This document shows positions 7,724-15,872 of a DNA stretch of 28,686 bases, in pieces. A model generated the notes under the pieces. The model was not told the origin of the DNA, ran no database searches, and saw nothing but the letters and a program-made list of their open reading frames with translations. Both the position numbers and the translations under genes were made by a program. Each line of letters begins with the position of its first letter. Position 1 is the stretch's first letter. The stretch comes from a virus, in the IMG/VR virus record IMGVR_UViG_3300030109_001874, positions 1 to 28,686 of that record; one strand, given 5' to 3'.

Positions 7724-9584
7724 TTAGTCCTCTCAATACCTCTGCAAAAATAGCAGCATCATTTACATCATTTACAAGAAGATCAGGGTCAATGTCTTGA
7801 CTGATTGCAAGTTCTCGTACTAGATTTGGAATCTTAATAAACGGAGCAAGCATCGGGTTTGCTACTGTTTGTAACAGTGCAGTCAAGCGTTGACTTCTTA
7901 CTTCTTTTTGTATGACTGCGCTTGTTCCGCGAGGCTTAATCTCAAGATCACCGTATATTTCGGTCATGTTATCATTAAACTGCATGTTCCACTGAAAAAA
8001 CGCCTCACCCATTGGCTTGAGAAGAAAGTCATCAATATTTTTAATTACTGTTTTAATGCTTAAACCTGCACTAGACATAAGCATACTTAGACCTGCTGCT
8101 GTTCGTCCAGTGCCAGTTACGCCTGTTTGACCGTGCGTAATACTTGGAATACCCGTCTGCTCGTCTGCAAGCTGTCGGGCCTTATCGTACATTTGTATAT
8201 TTTCTCCAGCAGTATTAGGAAACTTAATTCCATTTATTGCTGTTCCCGTTACGCCAGACTGCCTACGAAAGACCTTGCCGGGATATACATCGTACGATTG
8301 GCCGGGAACCAGTTGCGTTTCATCTATGTCAAATACAAGATTACCAGCAAGAGCTAGGTTATCAATAGCCATACGAACATGTCCGTTCATTAGAAGCTGG
8401 CTATCTTCCATATTTTCAGCTACACCTACACCAAAGATTTGATATGGGTTAAGTTCAAAAGGAAATGAATAAAATGGAAGCCGTGTAGGCAAGAATGGAT
8501 TAGATACAATACGAAGAATATGGTTGCCACAAATCCAAGCGTTTACCTGAATAGACGGTCCCGCATCTGCTGGTATTTCAAGACCAGCGTCTTCAGCACT
8601 GTTCGTATCCATGATACCCCAGTACTCCAACACTTCATAACGATACTTTTCATTTTGAGTATCTTTTTCGTTATTATAGAGAGTGCTTTCAAAATAACGT
8701 TCTTCATAGTTTGGTCCTTCTTCCAAAACTGCTTCAATAGCATCTTTGTCAAACAAAGGTCGGTTTAATAAATCAAACAGTTGCTCACGATTAAATCTGT
8801 GACGCTGAATAGCGTATTCGCAATCGTGTGTAGATGTAGCAGAAGGATCAGGATAAAAATCCCAACAACTTACAGACTCAATACGAGGCACAGACTTTTC
8901 GTACGGTGCGTAAATCTTTTCTTCTGTTTCTTCATTTATAGACCAGTTATGTACAGTCTTGTTGTAGTTAAATGGTCCTTTAATAATTCCTGTGCCTAAC
9001 AAAGCACATTCAAACAAAGCGTGACGCATAACAGTTACAGCGTTTGTATCTAAAAGCTGATCTTGCATACACTTTTCAAGAAAACGTGCAGCTTCTCTAG
9101 TTGGAGAAACTTGCGGCTCTCCTGCTCTTGATGGACCTTCTTCTAAATTTGCACCTTCATAACGATCAGCCATTCCACCCAAAGGTAGTGTAGCTTCTGT
9201 AGCACCGGGAGGAAGTTCTCTACCGTCACCCGGAAAACCTAGCGGGTCCGGTTCTTCTTCCGGTTGTTGAGGATTTTTAGACAGGTGTGCAAATTCTACA
9301 ATACCTTCTGGTACTGGAGTAGACTCAACTGAAATGGGAAACTTATTTTGCGAAAAAAGAATGTCTACGATCTGACCGTAAGCGGCAAGAACTTTTGTTT
9401 TTGTAATCTTAATAAAAACTTGACTTCGCTCATTTTCACGATACTGTGTTGAAGAATCGTAGATACCACGATAATTCTTATAAGCTTGTAGCCATCTCTC
9501 TTCGTCAGGAAGCCTTCCAGTTTCAGCATCTTCAAAACGAGACTGAATGGTTCCAACAAGTTCATACTTGTCTTCTTGCTTCAT
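7524..9584 (-). CDS. Portal protein
   Basis: This 686-aa protein lies in the packaging/head cluster and is of usual podovirus portal length. It opens with a helical region (LQAYKNYRGIYDSSTQYREN near 48-67, TKTKVLAAYGQIVDILFSQN near 80-99). Later portal-type segments include SFPFELNPYQIFGVGVAENM, EDSQLLMNGHVRMAIDNLAL and a stem/crown-like GRTAAGLSMLMSSAGLSIKT. The last 70 residues are low-complexity Gly/Ala/Pro and overlap the small gene at 7499-7723. The protein would form the dodecameric DNA channel at the capsid vertex and dock the terminase. Confidence 0.85.
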   Translation of the reverse strand: MKQEDKYELVGTIQSRFEDAETGRLPDEERWLQAYKNYRGIYDSSTQYRENERSQVFIKITKTKVLAAYGQIVDILFSQNKFPISVESTPVPEGIVEFAHLSKNPQQPEEEPDPLGFPGDGRELPPGATEATLPLGGMADRYEGANLEEGPSRAGEPQVSPTREAARFLEKCMQDQLLDTNAVTVMRHALFECALLGTGIIKGPFNYNKTVHNWSINEETEEKIYAPYEKSVPRIESVSCWDFYPDPSATSTHDCEYAIQRHRFNREQLFDLLNRPLFDKDAIEAVLEEGPNYEERYFESTLYNNEKDTQNEKYRYEVLEYWGIMDTNSAEDAGLEIPADAGPSIQVNAWICGNHILRIVSNPFLPTRLPFYSFPFELNPYQIFGVGVAENMEDSQLLMNGHVRMAIDNLALAGNLVFDIDETQLVPGQSYDVYPGKVFRRQSGVTGTAINGIKFPNTAGENIQMYDKARQLADEQTGIPSITHGQTGVTGTGRTAAGLSMLMSSAGLSIKTVIKNIDDFLLKPMGEAFFQWNMQFNDNMTEIYGDLEIKPRGTSAVIQKEVRSQRLTALLQTVANPMLAPFIKIPNLVRELAISQDIDPDLLVNDVNDAAIFAEVLRGLNERTTGEEAAPAGQQPGNMGAAGGVPTTVGPNDATAVGGGGIGIGDAPSAGQDGFTGNTSEPEYIG

Positions 9585-9615
9585 TTAAATGCAACTTTCG
9601 TTAAGTATTTCAAAA

Positions 9616-9849
9616 TTAACTGTGTGGCGAACTTGCTGCCATTTTACCAAGAACGTTAGCGTCCATGTGTTTGCTTCCTGCTTCTGAAGGAAAGTCTTCA
9701 GTTAAAGGGTAGTTATTTTTAATTTTAGTATCAAACTCTAGCTTTTCACGGTACAGTGCCGACTCGTTTACATCAGAGGTTTCACCCTGTTTTGCCATTT
9801 GTTTTTCGATGTATCCTGCACCGTACATTTGGGTATTTCCTGTAGGCAT
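9616..9849 (-). CDS. Uncharacterised small phage protein
   Basis: This 77-aa protein (MPTGNTQMYGAGYIEKQMAK ...) is hydrophilic and lies between the recombinase-domain protein (upstream) and the portal (downstream), with a 31-base gap to the portal start. It ends in MAASSPHS. It shows no motif, membrane segment or signal peptide. The position suggests a head or packaging accessory protein. Function unknown. Confidence 0.6.
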   Translation of the reverse strand: MPTGNTQMYGAGYIEKQMAKQGETSDVNESALYREKLEFDTKIKNNYPLTEDFPSEAGSKHMDANVLGKMAASSPHS

Positions 9850-9877
9850 AATATAGTTTCCTTTTGTAAGTTGTCAA

Positions 9878-11983
9878 TTAACGATTAAATAATTCTGCAG
9901 CTTGTGATTGTAAATCTCTTCGTGCAGCCCTAATCTTATCTAGCTGTTCTTCATTTATAGAGCGTGGATCAAGTTCCGTAATGCCGCTGTCTCTCATAAT
10001 TCCTGTAGATATCGCAGGTTGTTCTGCTTCTACTCGTCTTTGATACGTTTCCTCTAAATTATCAAGATACTGCATTCCACCTTCATCCGTAGCCTGTGCT
10101 ATGAAACGATCTTCATCACCCATAAGTCTTTGGGGTGTATCTGCTTCACTTGTTCTTGGTACAGGCATACTTTCCAAATAGTCTGCTTGTCTAACAGTCG
10201 AAGGAGCGGGTCTTTCTCTAGCTTCTGCAAATGCTGCAGGAGTTGCGGCAAGGGCTTCTTCTGCTACAGTTGCTGCTAAACCTAATCCTGTTGCTGCACC
10301 AGCGACAAGTTTTGGACCTGTTTTCTTTGCTGCTTCTGATAGACCTCTAAGAAAGTCTCCCATTTTATCACGACCTTCTTGACGAGAAAGAGTAGGCTCG
10401 GAAGATGTATCGGTAAGACCTTCTTTTAACGATGTTAAATCTCGTTCTGGTTCTACAGGTGCTTCTATTTTTGGTTGTGCAGCTACTTGCGAAGCTTGTA
10501 CTCTTTGTGCTTCTTGTGCAGATAAAGCTTCTTTAACATCATCTGCGTCAAACTCTCCATCAGGGCTGTATCCCTGCATAAACATATCGAATGATTGTTG
10601 AGTAGGAAATGAGGATTGTACTTTTGCTTTTGTTTCCGCATCCATTTCTAACTCATCTAAACGAACTTGGTACGCTGCGCGTTCTGCTACAGTTAACTTT
10701 GCCTTTTCTCCCAAAGCTTTCATGTCTGCTTCATTTGTTACGTCATACAATTCTGAAACAAAGTTTGCAGTGTTAAAACCTTGCTGAGTTAAAAACTCGA
10801 CGGGCGTAATATCCGATAAAAATTTTCGTAAAAAAACAGACTGTCCGGTTGTTGCTTGTGTTGTTTGAAACTCTCCTAAAGTACCTGCCAGATATGTCGT
10901 TTCTCCTATAGTCCTGCCTTTTTCTAGGTGTTGAATAAGGGCATTAGCGTTAGCAACTCCACCACCCTCTGCTTCAGGAGTGCGTGATACAAGAGAATAA
11001 GCAAATTTTCTTAAAACATTATGTGTTAGCGAAATATTTTTTAAAACACCAGTTTTGGTTACTTGTTTAATATTAGGATATCTAGTTTGCTTTAGTTTAT
11101 CTTGAATAATACTTAAATACGTTTCTTCTATTTTTTTTGGACTTGGAAAAACTTTCTCACCACTTGAAGATTTAACCGCATCAAAAAGAATACTATATAA
11201 AGTAGGAGTTAAAGCGTACTCTGTAAGTTTTCCTTTATTATTAATAACCATACTATAATCATCAGAACGAAGAAATGTCTTTACAGAGTCTGTAGCTTCA
11301 AGTTGTTCTTGTGTGGGGTTTATTTGAGATACAAGAGCGTTTACGTCTGATAATCGCATACCTGTAATTACAGACAAAAGCATGTGAGCTTTTACAATTT
11401 TCGCAGGTATGATTTTTTTCTTTTGTCCTACTTCTATATCCTGAATATCGTTTAGGGTATCTCGAAACGTTTTAAGCATAACTGCATCTGGTGCAGTTTT
11501 AATTTGACCGGGTATGTCACGCTCTGTTAAGTCAAAACCTAAAGTTTTAAATGGTTTTTTATCTGTTCCGTCATCAAAAGGATTAATTCTTCCTTTATTT
11601 CTTGTATTCCAAGTAGTTAAAGAATTTGATTCTCCTTTTCCTATTAAATTATTAATTACTGTTTGAATATGGTTTCCTAAATTTCTGACGTTTCCTGTTC
11701 CAAATTTTCTGTCTCCCTTTAAAGTGTTTTCTCCTTTAAGAAGACGCTCGTTTGTCATTACCTTTTCAATATTTTCTTCACTATTAAATTCTTTAAGAGT
11801 TGTAGTGTCAACATTAATACCCGCATCTTCAATTAATTCTAAACTGATACGGTATTCTTTCTCTGCTCCCCATTGTTGACCTTTAGCATCTTTTTGCATT
11901 TTTCGAGATTTAATATAATCTTCAAAAGACTGTCGAACAGATGGGCCTGTTTGTGGGGATTCTATAAAGGGTTTTTGTGCCAT
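9878..11983 (-). CDS. Tyrosine recombinase domain fused to a virion-like C-terminal region
   Basis: This 701-aa protein combines two parts. Residues about 1-375 read as a full tyrosine recombinase: a helical core-binding-like region (about 14-120) and then the catalytic set Arg210 (SVITGMRLSDVNAL), Lys250 or Lys252 (NNKGKLTEYALTP), His321 and Arg325 (LTHNVLRKF), His352 (LIQHLEKG) and Tyr364 (GETTYLAG), in the right order and spacing. Residues about 376-701 are helical, charged and Ala/Glu-rich, with a hydrophobic Gly/Ala segment at 557-583, a style shared with the 757-aa virion-like neighbour. The gene lies between TerL and the portal. Possible roles are resolution or circularisation of genomes, integration, or an ejected recombinase. 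The catalytic reading is strong; the role is inference. Confidence 0.8.
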   Translation of the reverse strand: MAQKPFIESPQTGPSVRQSFEDYIKSRKMQKDAKGQQWGAEKEYRISLELIEDAGINVDTTTLKEFNSEENIEKVMTNERLLKGENTLKGDRKFGTGNVRNLGNHIQTVINNLIGKGESNSLTTWNTRNKGRINPFDDGTDKKPFKTLGFDLTERDIPGQIKTAPDAVMLKTFRDTLNDIQDIEVGQKKKIIPAKIVKAHMLLSVITGMRLSDVNALVSQINPTQEQLEATDSVKTFLRSDDYSMVINNKGKLTEYALTPTLYSILFDAVKSSSGEKVFPSPKKIEETYLSIIQDKLKQTRYPNIKQVTKTGVLKNISLTHNVLRKFAYSLVSRTPEAEGGGVANANALIQHLEKGRTIGETTYLAGTLGEFQTTQATTGQSVFLRKFLSDITPVEFLTQQGFNTANFVSELYDVTNEADMKALGEKAKLTVAERAAYQVRLDELEMDAETKAKVQSSFPTQQSFDMFMQGYSPDGEFDADDVKEALSAQEAQRVQASQVAAQPKIEAPVEPERDLTSLKEGLTDTSSEPTLSRQEGRDKMGDFLRGLSEAAKKTGPKLVAGAATGLGLAATVAEEALAATPAAFAEARERPAPSTVRQADYLESMPVPRTSEADTPQRLMGDEDRFIAQATDEGGMQYLDNLEETYQRRVEAEQPAISTGIMRDSGITELDPRSINEEQLDKIRAARRDLQSQAAELFNR

Positions 11984-11997
11984 GTGTAGAGGTTTTT

Positions 11998-13662
11998 TTA
12001 ATATCCAAATGTTGAGTTAACTGGTTGATAGCTTTCTTGCTGTTTAATCGAATGAAACATAGAACTGGTAGCATAGCCAGTCTGACGAGTCATGCACATG
12101 TACCGTAACGCATCGTACGCATGATCCTCTGCCTTTGTATCCACATCTTCCGATTGTGTTTTGGAAAGTGGAAGTGTAGGCAGTGTACGTACAAGATTAG
12201 TACAAGTACCAAAGATTCGTAAACCGGGTTCTTCTCCATTTTTTAACGCAAGTCTACGGTGGAGTTCGATTTTCCCAGCTATGCGATTTCTATCCGCTGG
12301 CACAAAACGTGTACCTCTACGGATCATTGACTCTGCTATGCTTGGTCCCGTGCCATGTCTTGACCAACAAGAACCATCTAAAACTGATTGTGTCATTTGA
12401 GGATCGTCATATTCTAAAGACATAATAAGGTCTGCAATACTTTCTCCGGTGTGACCCTTTTCGTAAAGCTCTCGATATATCCAGATGTTGTTGTCCCAAT
12501 CTACAGCGCCCCAAAGAACACAAGAAGGACTGCTATATCCATAATCCATTGCGCGTATACGGGGCCAATTGTATGGAATCTCAAAAGGTTCAACAACATG
12601 TACAGACCTATCAAATTCACTAAATGCCGCTCCCTCTGCTACGTCCCAATCGCCCTCTAGAAGCCGTCTACGTTCTACTTCTGGTAGACTAAGAAGCATT
12701 GCCTCATATTCACCAGACTCCGCTAAGTAGGGATTGTCCGTAAGTCTTGCTGGTATAAATCTGCGCTGAAAGAGTGGTTGTTGTGTCTTTGGATTTTTTA
12801 ATGTTCGTCCCGTGTCTGGATCGACTGCCCAAAACGGCGTATTTGGTGGACACGGATCAATAAACATTTTTTTAATCCACCAACCACCTGAACCACCCGG
12901 ATTCGCAGAAGCTCGCATATACGTTTCCAACGAGGGGTCGGTGGTTCTGAGTCGGCTACGAAGGTAAGTCCAAACATAGGGGGTGGGATAATGTCCCAAT
13001 TCATCGACGCCAATCCATGTAAATGCTTGTCCTTGATACCTTGTAACATCGTGGTCTTTATCTACGTAGCTAAAAAGTGCTGTAGCTCCGCTTGGAAATA
13101 TCCACGTTGATTTTGATTCTCGAAATACTGCGCCGTTAAAAGCGCGAGGATAAAGTTTGCGTGACTGTTCGATAAGTTCAGTCAATTCTGCAAGTGTTCG
13201 TCTTAAAAGAAGCGCCTTATGGTTTGGATTATCCGCATATCGCAACAGATCAACCAACATCGCGTAAGATTTTCCACCACCTGCTGCGCCACCATACAAA
13301 ACTTCTTTTTCAGGAGATGCCAAAAAGTCCGTTTGCGGACCTTCGTTGGGTCTGAAGATAAGTTCTGTGTCTTCCTGTAGTTGATTTCTGACTTGGGCAG
13401 GTAGGGAAGCAATAGTCCTATCATCTACGACTCCACCTTTTCCAGCGATCTGATCCGATTTCTTCAACGCTTTCGCTTGATTGTTCAGATTCGCTAATTT
13501 CTTCTCTGATTGCTCTAATATCTTCTTCTGAGAGGCGATCTTTCGCCGCTCGCTTACTTTCTTTTTTTGAACTTTTGAATACTGGTAGCGCCCTTTTTCT
13601 CCGGGTTTTAAAGGTGGTCTGCCCCTTTGTTTCTTTTGTGTGCTTTCTGCTGCTTTCGACAT
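11998..13662 (-). CDS. terL: Terminase large subunit
   Basis: This 554-aa protein is the packaging motor: an ATPase followed by an RNase H-like nuclease. Walker A is GGAAGGGKS at 124-132 and Walker B is FTWIGVDE at 214-221. The nuclease acidic residues are likely Asp373 (AMDYGYSSP), Asp429 (VLDGSCW) and Asp517 (DHAYDALRYM). The first 70 residues are an unusually long Lys/Arg-rich extension containing RGRPP, an AT-hook-like core at 13-17. The gene sits between the small basic-protein cluster and the recombinase-domain gene; TerS is 3 kb upstream. Confidence 0.95.
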   Translation of the reverse strand: MSKAAESTQKKQRGRPPLKPGEKGRYQYSKVQKKKVSERRKIASQKKILEQSEKKLANLNNQAKALKKSDQIAGKGGVVDDRTIASLPAQVRNQLQEDTELIFRPNEGPQTDFLASPEKEVLYGGAAGGGKSYAMLVDLLRYADNPNHKALLLRRTLAELTELIEQSRKLYPRAFNGAVFRESKSTWIFPSGATALFSYVDKDHDVTRYQGQAFTWIGVDELGHYPTPYVWTYLRSRLRTTDPSLETYMRASANPGGSGGWWIKKMFIDPCPPNTPFWAVDPDTGRTLKNPKTQQPLFQRRFIPARLTDNPYLAESGEYEAMLLSLPEVERRRLLEGDWDVAEGAAFSEFDRSVHVVEPFEIPYNWPRIRAMDYGYSSPSCVLWGAVDWDNNIWIYRELYEKGHTGESIADLIMSLEYDDPQMTQSVLDGSCWSRHGTGPSIAESMIRRGTRFVPADRNRIAGKIELHRRLALKNGEEPGLRIFGTCTNLVRTLPTLPLSKTQSEDVDTKAEDHAYDALRYMCMTRQTGYATSSMFHSIKQQESYQPVNSTFGY

Positions 13663-13684
13663 TTCTTAACACCATGCGTATACG

Positions 13685-13945
13685 TTACTTAACACGACGA
13701 TACTTTCGAGTTTTCTTCGCAATACGGTTTGGTTGCTTGGCGTGTTGTTTACCCCTTTTAATTGCTTGCCTTTTCTTTTTTGTGGTTGCAGCATATTCAG
13801 AAGAGGATAAAGAACGAATTGCAGCAGAAGGCAGATACCTTTCACCTGTTGCTTTTGGCCCTTGTGTAGAAGGTTTACCAGACTTTGTTCTCCATTTTTG
13901 TTTACCCCATGATTTAAGGCTTCTTTGAGATTTTTTCAAAGCCAT
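13685..13945 (-). CDS. Small basic phage protein, DUF5872-like
   Basis: This 86-aa, strongly basic protein starts MALKKSQRSLKSWGKQKWRT and contains SGKPSTQGPKATGERYLPSA, followed by a Lys/Arg-rich tail. The SLKSWGKQKWRT and RYLPSAA segments match my recollection of DUF5872 proteins. It is the last of the small basic genes before TerL. Binding to DNA or packing inside the head is a reasonable guess from charge; function is unknown. Confidence 0.7.
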   Translation of the reverse strand: MALKKSQRSLKSWGKQKWRTKSGKPSTQGPKATGERYLPSAAIRSLSSSEYAATTKKKRQAIKRGKQHAKQPNRIAKKTRKYRRVK

Positions 13946-13951
13946 ACAAAA

Positions 13952-14152
13952 CTATCCTTTGTACCCGCCACCAGAAGCTTTATATCTTTTTGCTAACATT
14001 TGAGCTTTTCGTGCGCTCCACTGTCCCGGCTTGCCGCCTTTTCCACCTGCTTTAATTTGGTTAAAAAGACGTTTTCTCATAGCTGGCTTTGTGTAGTTTC
14101 CAGCTTCGTTTACCCTAGACTTAGATTTCGTAGCTTTTTTACGAGGAGGCAT
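13952..14152 (-). CDS. Small basic conserved phage protein
   Basis: This 66-aa protein contains VNEAGNYTKPAMRKRLFNQI and GGKPGQWSARKAQMLAKRYK and ends in ASGGGYKG. I recall this pattern as a recurring uncharacterised protein in marine phages. It is highly basic and has no membrane segment. Its ATG directly abuts the stop codon of the 32-aa gene upstream. Function unknown. Confidence 0.7.
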   Translation of the reverse strand: MPPRKKATKSKSRVNEAGNYTKPAMRKRLFNQIKAGGKGGKPGQWSARKAQMLAKRYKASGGGYKG

Positions 14153-14251
14153 TTACTTTTTCTTACGCCTTGTCGCTGGTTTCTTTTTAGAAGCATATTT
14201 ACTTTTCTTCATCATGCCGCCTTTTGACATGTATTTAGTTTTTTTACGCAT
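14153..14251 (-). CDS. 32-aa extremely basic peptide
   Basis: The peptide starts MRKKTKYMSKGGMMKKSKYA and ends in a run of Lys and Arg; about half its residues are Lys or Arg. The SKGGMMKK segment recurs in tiny marine-phage proteins as I remember them. Its TAA abuts the next ATG at 14152, and its start is four bases after the preceding gene. The tight packing supports translation. Function unknown. Confidence 0.55.
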   Translation of the reverse strand: MRKKTKYMSKGGMMKKSKYASKKKPATRRKKK

Positions 14252-14254
14252 GGT

Positions 14255-14911
14255 TTATTCCTTATATAAATTATTAAAGGTTATATCAGGGTCTGTGTAG
14301 CTATCATGTATTTCTGATGAGTGTATGTACTGGCTAGGAACGAAATCAGGTGCGCCCTCTCCAGTAACCCACAAAGCTGGGTTTGTAACTCGTACTCTGT
14401 TGTTTGGCAGTGCAACGATATTACCTGTCCATTTGTCAGCGTCGATAAGCTGTAGTACGTGGCTTTGTTTGTGTTGTGCAGGGTCGTCACTTATGTAGCT
14501 GTCCGTATAGTCTACAGTAAACATATAGCGTCCTTTGTAGAAATCTCCACCTATTTTACAAATCCACGGACTAGAACTTACTCTATCCATAACTATTATA
14601 CTGTGATTGCGTGAAGAACAGTCCCACGGTTGGGCTAGGTGTGTATCCATTCGCTCTGGTACTTCTTCTAAACCCTCATCTGCAATTAAAGCTGTAATGG
14701 GCATTCTTGCCCACATTGCTCCACCATGTACGTTTTCTTCTTCATCTATGCCAGTAAACACAACTTGAAAACTTAGGCAACGGTCTGGAATTGTATTTAC
14801 TGCGATAACAAGAGCGTGTAAAAGCTCTCCATGATATTCTTGATGATTATGAGTAAACTCTTTTCGTATCCAACATTTGAAATGAGGAATATTGCTCATT
14901 AAGTACGACAT
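14255..14911 (-). CDS. Conserved phage protein of unknown function
   Basis: This 218-aa protein starts MSYLMSNIPHFKCWIRKEFT and has a mixed alpha/beta look with many aromatic residues (ARMPITALIADEG, MDTHLAQPWDCSSRNHSIIV, GGDFYKGRYMFTVDYTDSYI). I recall similar proteins in T4-like cyanophages, without a known role. It is the only normally charged protein among its very basic neighbours. No catalytic motif is evident. Confidence 0.7.
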   Translation of the reverse strand: MSYLMSNIPHFKCWIRKEFTHNHQEYHGELLHALVIAVNTIPDRCLSFQVVFTGIDEEENVHGGAMWARMPITALIADEGLEEVPERMDTHLAQPWDCSSRNHSIIVMDRVSSSPWICKIGGDFYKGRYMFTVDYTDSYISDDPAQHKQSHVLQLIDADKWTGNIVALPNNRVRVTNPALWVTGEGAPDFVPSQYIHSSEIHDSYTDPDITFNNLYKE

Positions 14912-14926
14912 GGCACTTCTCCTTTA

Positions 14927-15202
14927 TTAGCATTTCCAGCGCCTTCTAGCTTGGCGTATTCTCGAATTAGGATTCTTTGCAGCTTTTGGAAACTTTTTCA
15001 TCTGTCCTGCGCTTCTAGCACAGTAAGATTTACGTCTTTTTGCTGCTTTGCTTCCCGGCTTGACCTTGCCAGTCACTGCCGTTTTGAGTTTACTCCCCGG
15101 ATTTGCTTTACGGTGCGCTGCTACGCCAGCGCGAGTCATTCCTGCACCCTTTTTGGTAGGACGATAGTTCTTTTTAGTGCGAGGAATTGGTTTTTGTGCC
15201 AT
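14927..15202 (-). CDS. DUF6321-like small basic protein
   Basis: This 91-aa protein contains GAGMTRAGVAAHRKANPGSK, LKTAVTGKVKPGSKAAKRRK, SYCARSAGQMKKFPKAAKNP and ends in RRRWKC. These are the hallmarks of a small viral family I know as DUF6321, common in marine phages. Two Cys residues and a very high Lys/Arg content suggest nucleic-acid binding, which is not proven. Confidence 0.8.
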   Translation of the reverse strand: MAQKPIPRTKKNYRPTKKGAGMTRAGVAAHRKANPGSKLKTAVTGKVKPGSKAAKRRKSYCARSAGQMKKFPKAAKNPNSRIRQARRRWKC

Positions 15203-15203
15203 A

Positions 15204-15332
15204 TTATGCTCGTTTTGTACGAGTTTTCTTTCTTTTCTTTAGATTTTTAAAGTCTGCACCCGTAATTTTGTTACGAGGGGGTGCAGAACCAGCAATTTTA
15301 CGCTGTTTTGGGCTTAATCTTTTGCTTTTCAT
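15204..15332 (-). CDS. 42-aa basic phage peptide
   Basis: The peptide starts MKSKRLSPKQRKIAGSAPPR and continues NKITGADFKNLKKRKKTRTK. The LSPKQRKIA...APPRNKITGADF pattern recurs in marine phages in my memory, always uncharacterised. It ends one base beyond the start of the DUF6321-like gene. Its start is two bases after the preceding gene. Function unknown. Confidence 0.7.
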   Translation of the reverse strand: MKSKRLSPKQRKIAGSAPPRNKITGADFKNLKKRKKTRTKRA

Positions 15333-15334
15333 AG

Positions 15335-15490
15335 TTATTTACGCCTTTTACGCGCAGTTTGCGCGGCTCTTTTAAATTGACCAGTAGTTGGAGCGCCTTT
15401 TGCTCCCGGTTTTCTCATTTTTTCACCAGAACCTGCCTTTATTCTACGTTTTTTAGCAGCAATATTAGCATACAAACCACGCCTAGCCAT
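15335..15490 (-). CDS. 51-aa basic phage peptide
   Basis: I choose the ATG at 15490, giving MARRGLYANIAAKKRRIKAG followed by SGEKMRKPGAKGAPTTGQFK. The RRGLYANI and GSGEKMRKPGAKGAPT segments are a recurring marine-phage pattern. A longer frame upstream is the shadow of the preceding gene. The start lies eight bases inside that gene, and AAGAAAGG there serves as its ribosome binding site. Function unknown. Confidence 0.75.
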   Translation of the reverse strand: MARRGLYANIAAKKRRIKAGSGEKMRKPGAKGAPTTGQFKRAAQTARKRRK

Positions 15491-15872
15491 TATACTTTGC
15501 CTTTCTTGAGCCACGCGAGTAGACCTTGCCACCGCTTTTCTTATTTTGAGGTAGTTTTCTTTTAGCTGTATCAATTCTACCTCTTGAAACTGTAACGCCT
15601 GTTAGTTTTGGTGGTTCTGGTTTCTTATTGTTAGCAATTAGTTTCCTTGCTCGGTCTCTTATTGCGTTGTTCTCCTCATCGGTTTTAAAAAGAGAAAACA
15701 TAAGGCTTGAGCGAAGGTCAGATATCTCATCTTCAAGACGACTTACTGGAATACCAAGATTAGCGGATACATTAGCTGTATTAAGTCTTCCTAACGTTGC
15801 TCTAAGACCAAAGTTAGCCCTGTTAGGGTTGGCTTGTATAGCACTTCCTCTATAGTTATTATCGTCAGGCAT
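15483..15872 (-). CDS. Uncharacterised protein carrying the shared GGKVYSRGSRKA C-terminal tag
   Basis: With the start at ATG 15872 the protein is 129 aa (MPDDNNYRGSAIQANPNRAN ...), with a helical middle (PVSRLEDEISDLRSSLMFSL) and a basic C-terminus. It ends GGKVYSRGSRKAKYNG, almost identical to the ends of the two upstream proteins although the rest is unrelated. GAAAGG inside the upstream gene lies nine bases before this ATG. The start overlaps the upstream stop by eight bases. Function unknown. Confidence 0.7.
   Translation of the reverse strand: MPDDNNYRGSAIQANPNRANFGLRATLGRLNTANVSANLGIPVSRLEDEISDLRSSLMFSLFKTDEENNAIRDRARKLIANNKKPEPPKLTGVTVSRGRIDTAKRKLPQNKKSGGKVYSRGSRKAKYNG
15488..15535 (-). 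repeat. Third, diverged copy of the gene-junction cassette
   Basis: This stretch encodes GGKVYSRGSRKAKYNG and the ATG of the next gene, as in the copies at 15870 and 16165, but with several silent and replacement changes. AAGAAAGG and the eight-base stop/start overlap are kept. It marks the end of the homology, because the Lys-rich KKAQKKMG part is not repeated here. Confidence 0.75.

Noticed and set aside
9878-11983. Reading the recombinase-domain protein as an ordinary integrase showing a temperate phage
   Set aside because: It is in the late head operon, far longer than integrases, with no adjacent attachment site or repressor visible; the polymerase type points the other way.
13421-13675. 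84-codon leftward frame across the TerL N-terminus
   Set aside because: It is in another frame of the Lys/Arg-rich TerL start and reflects that composition; TerL itself has a clear domain structure.
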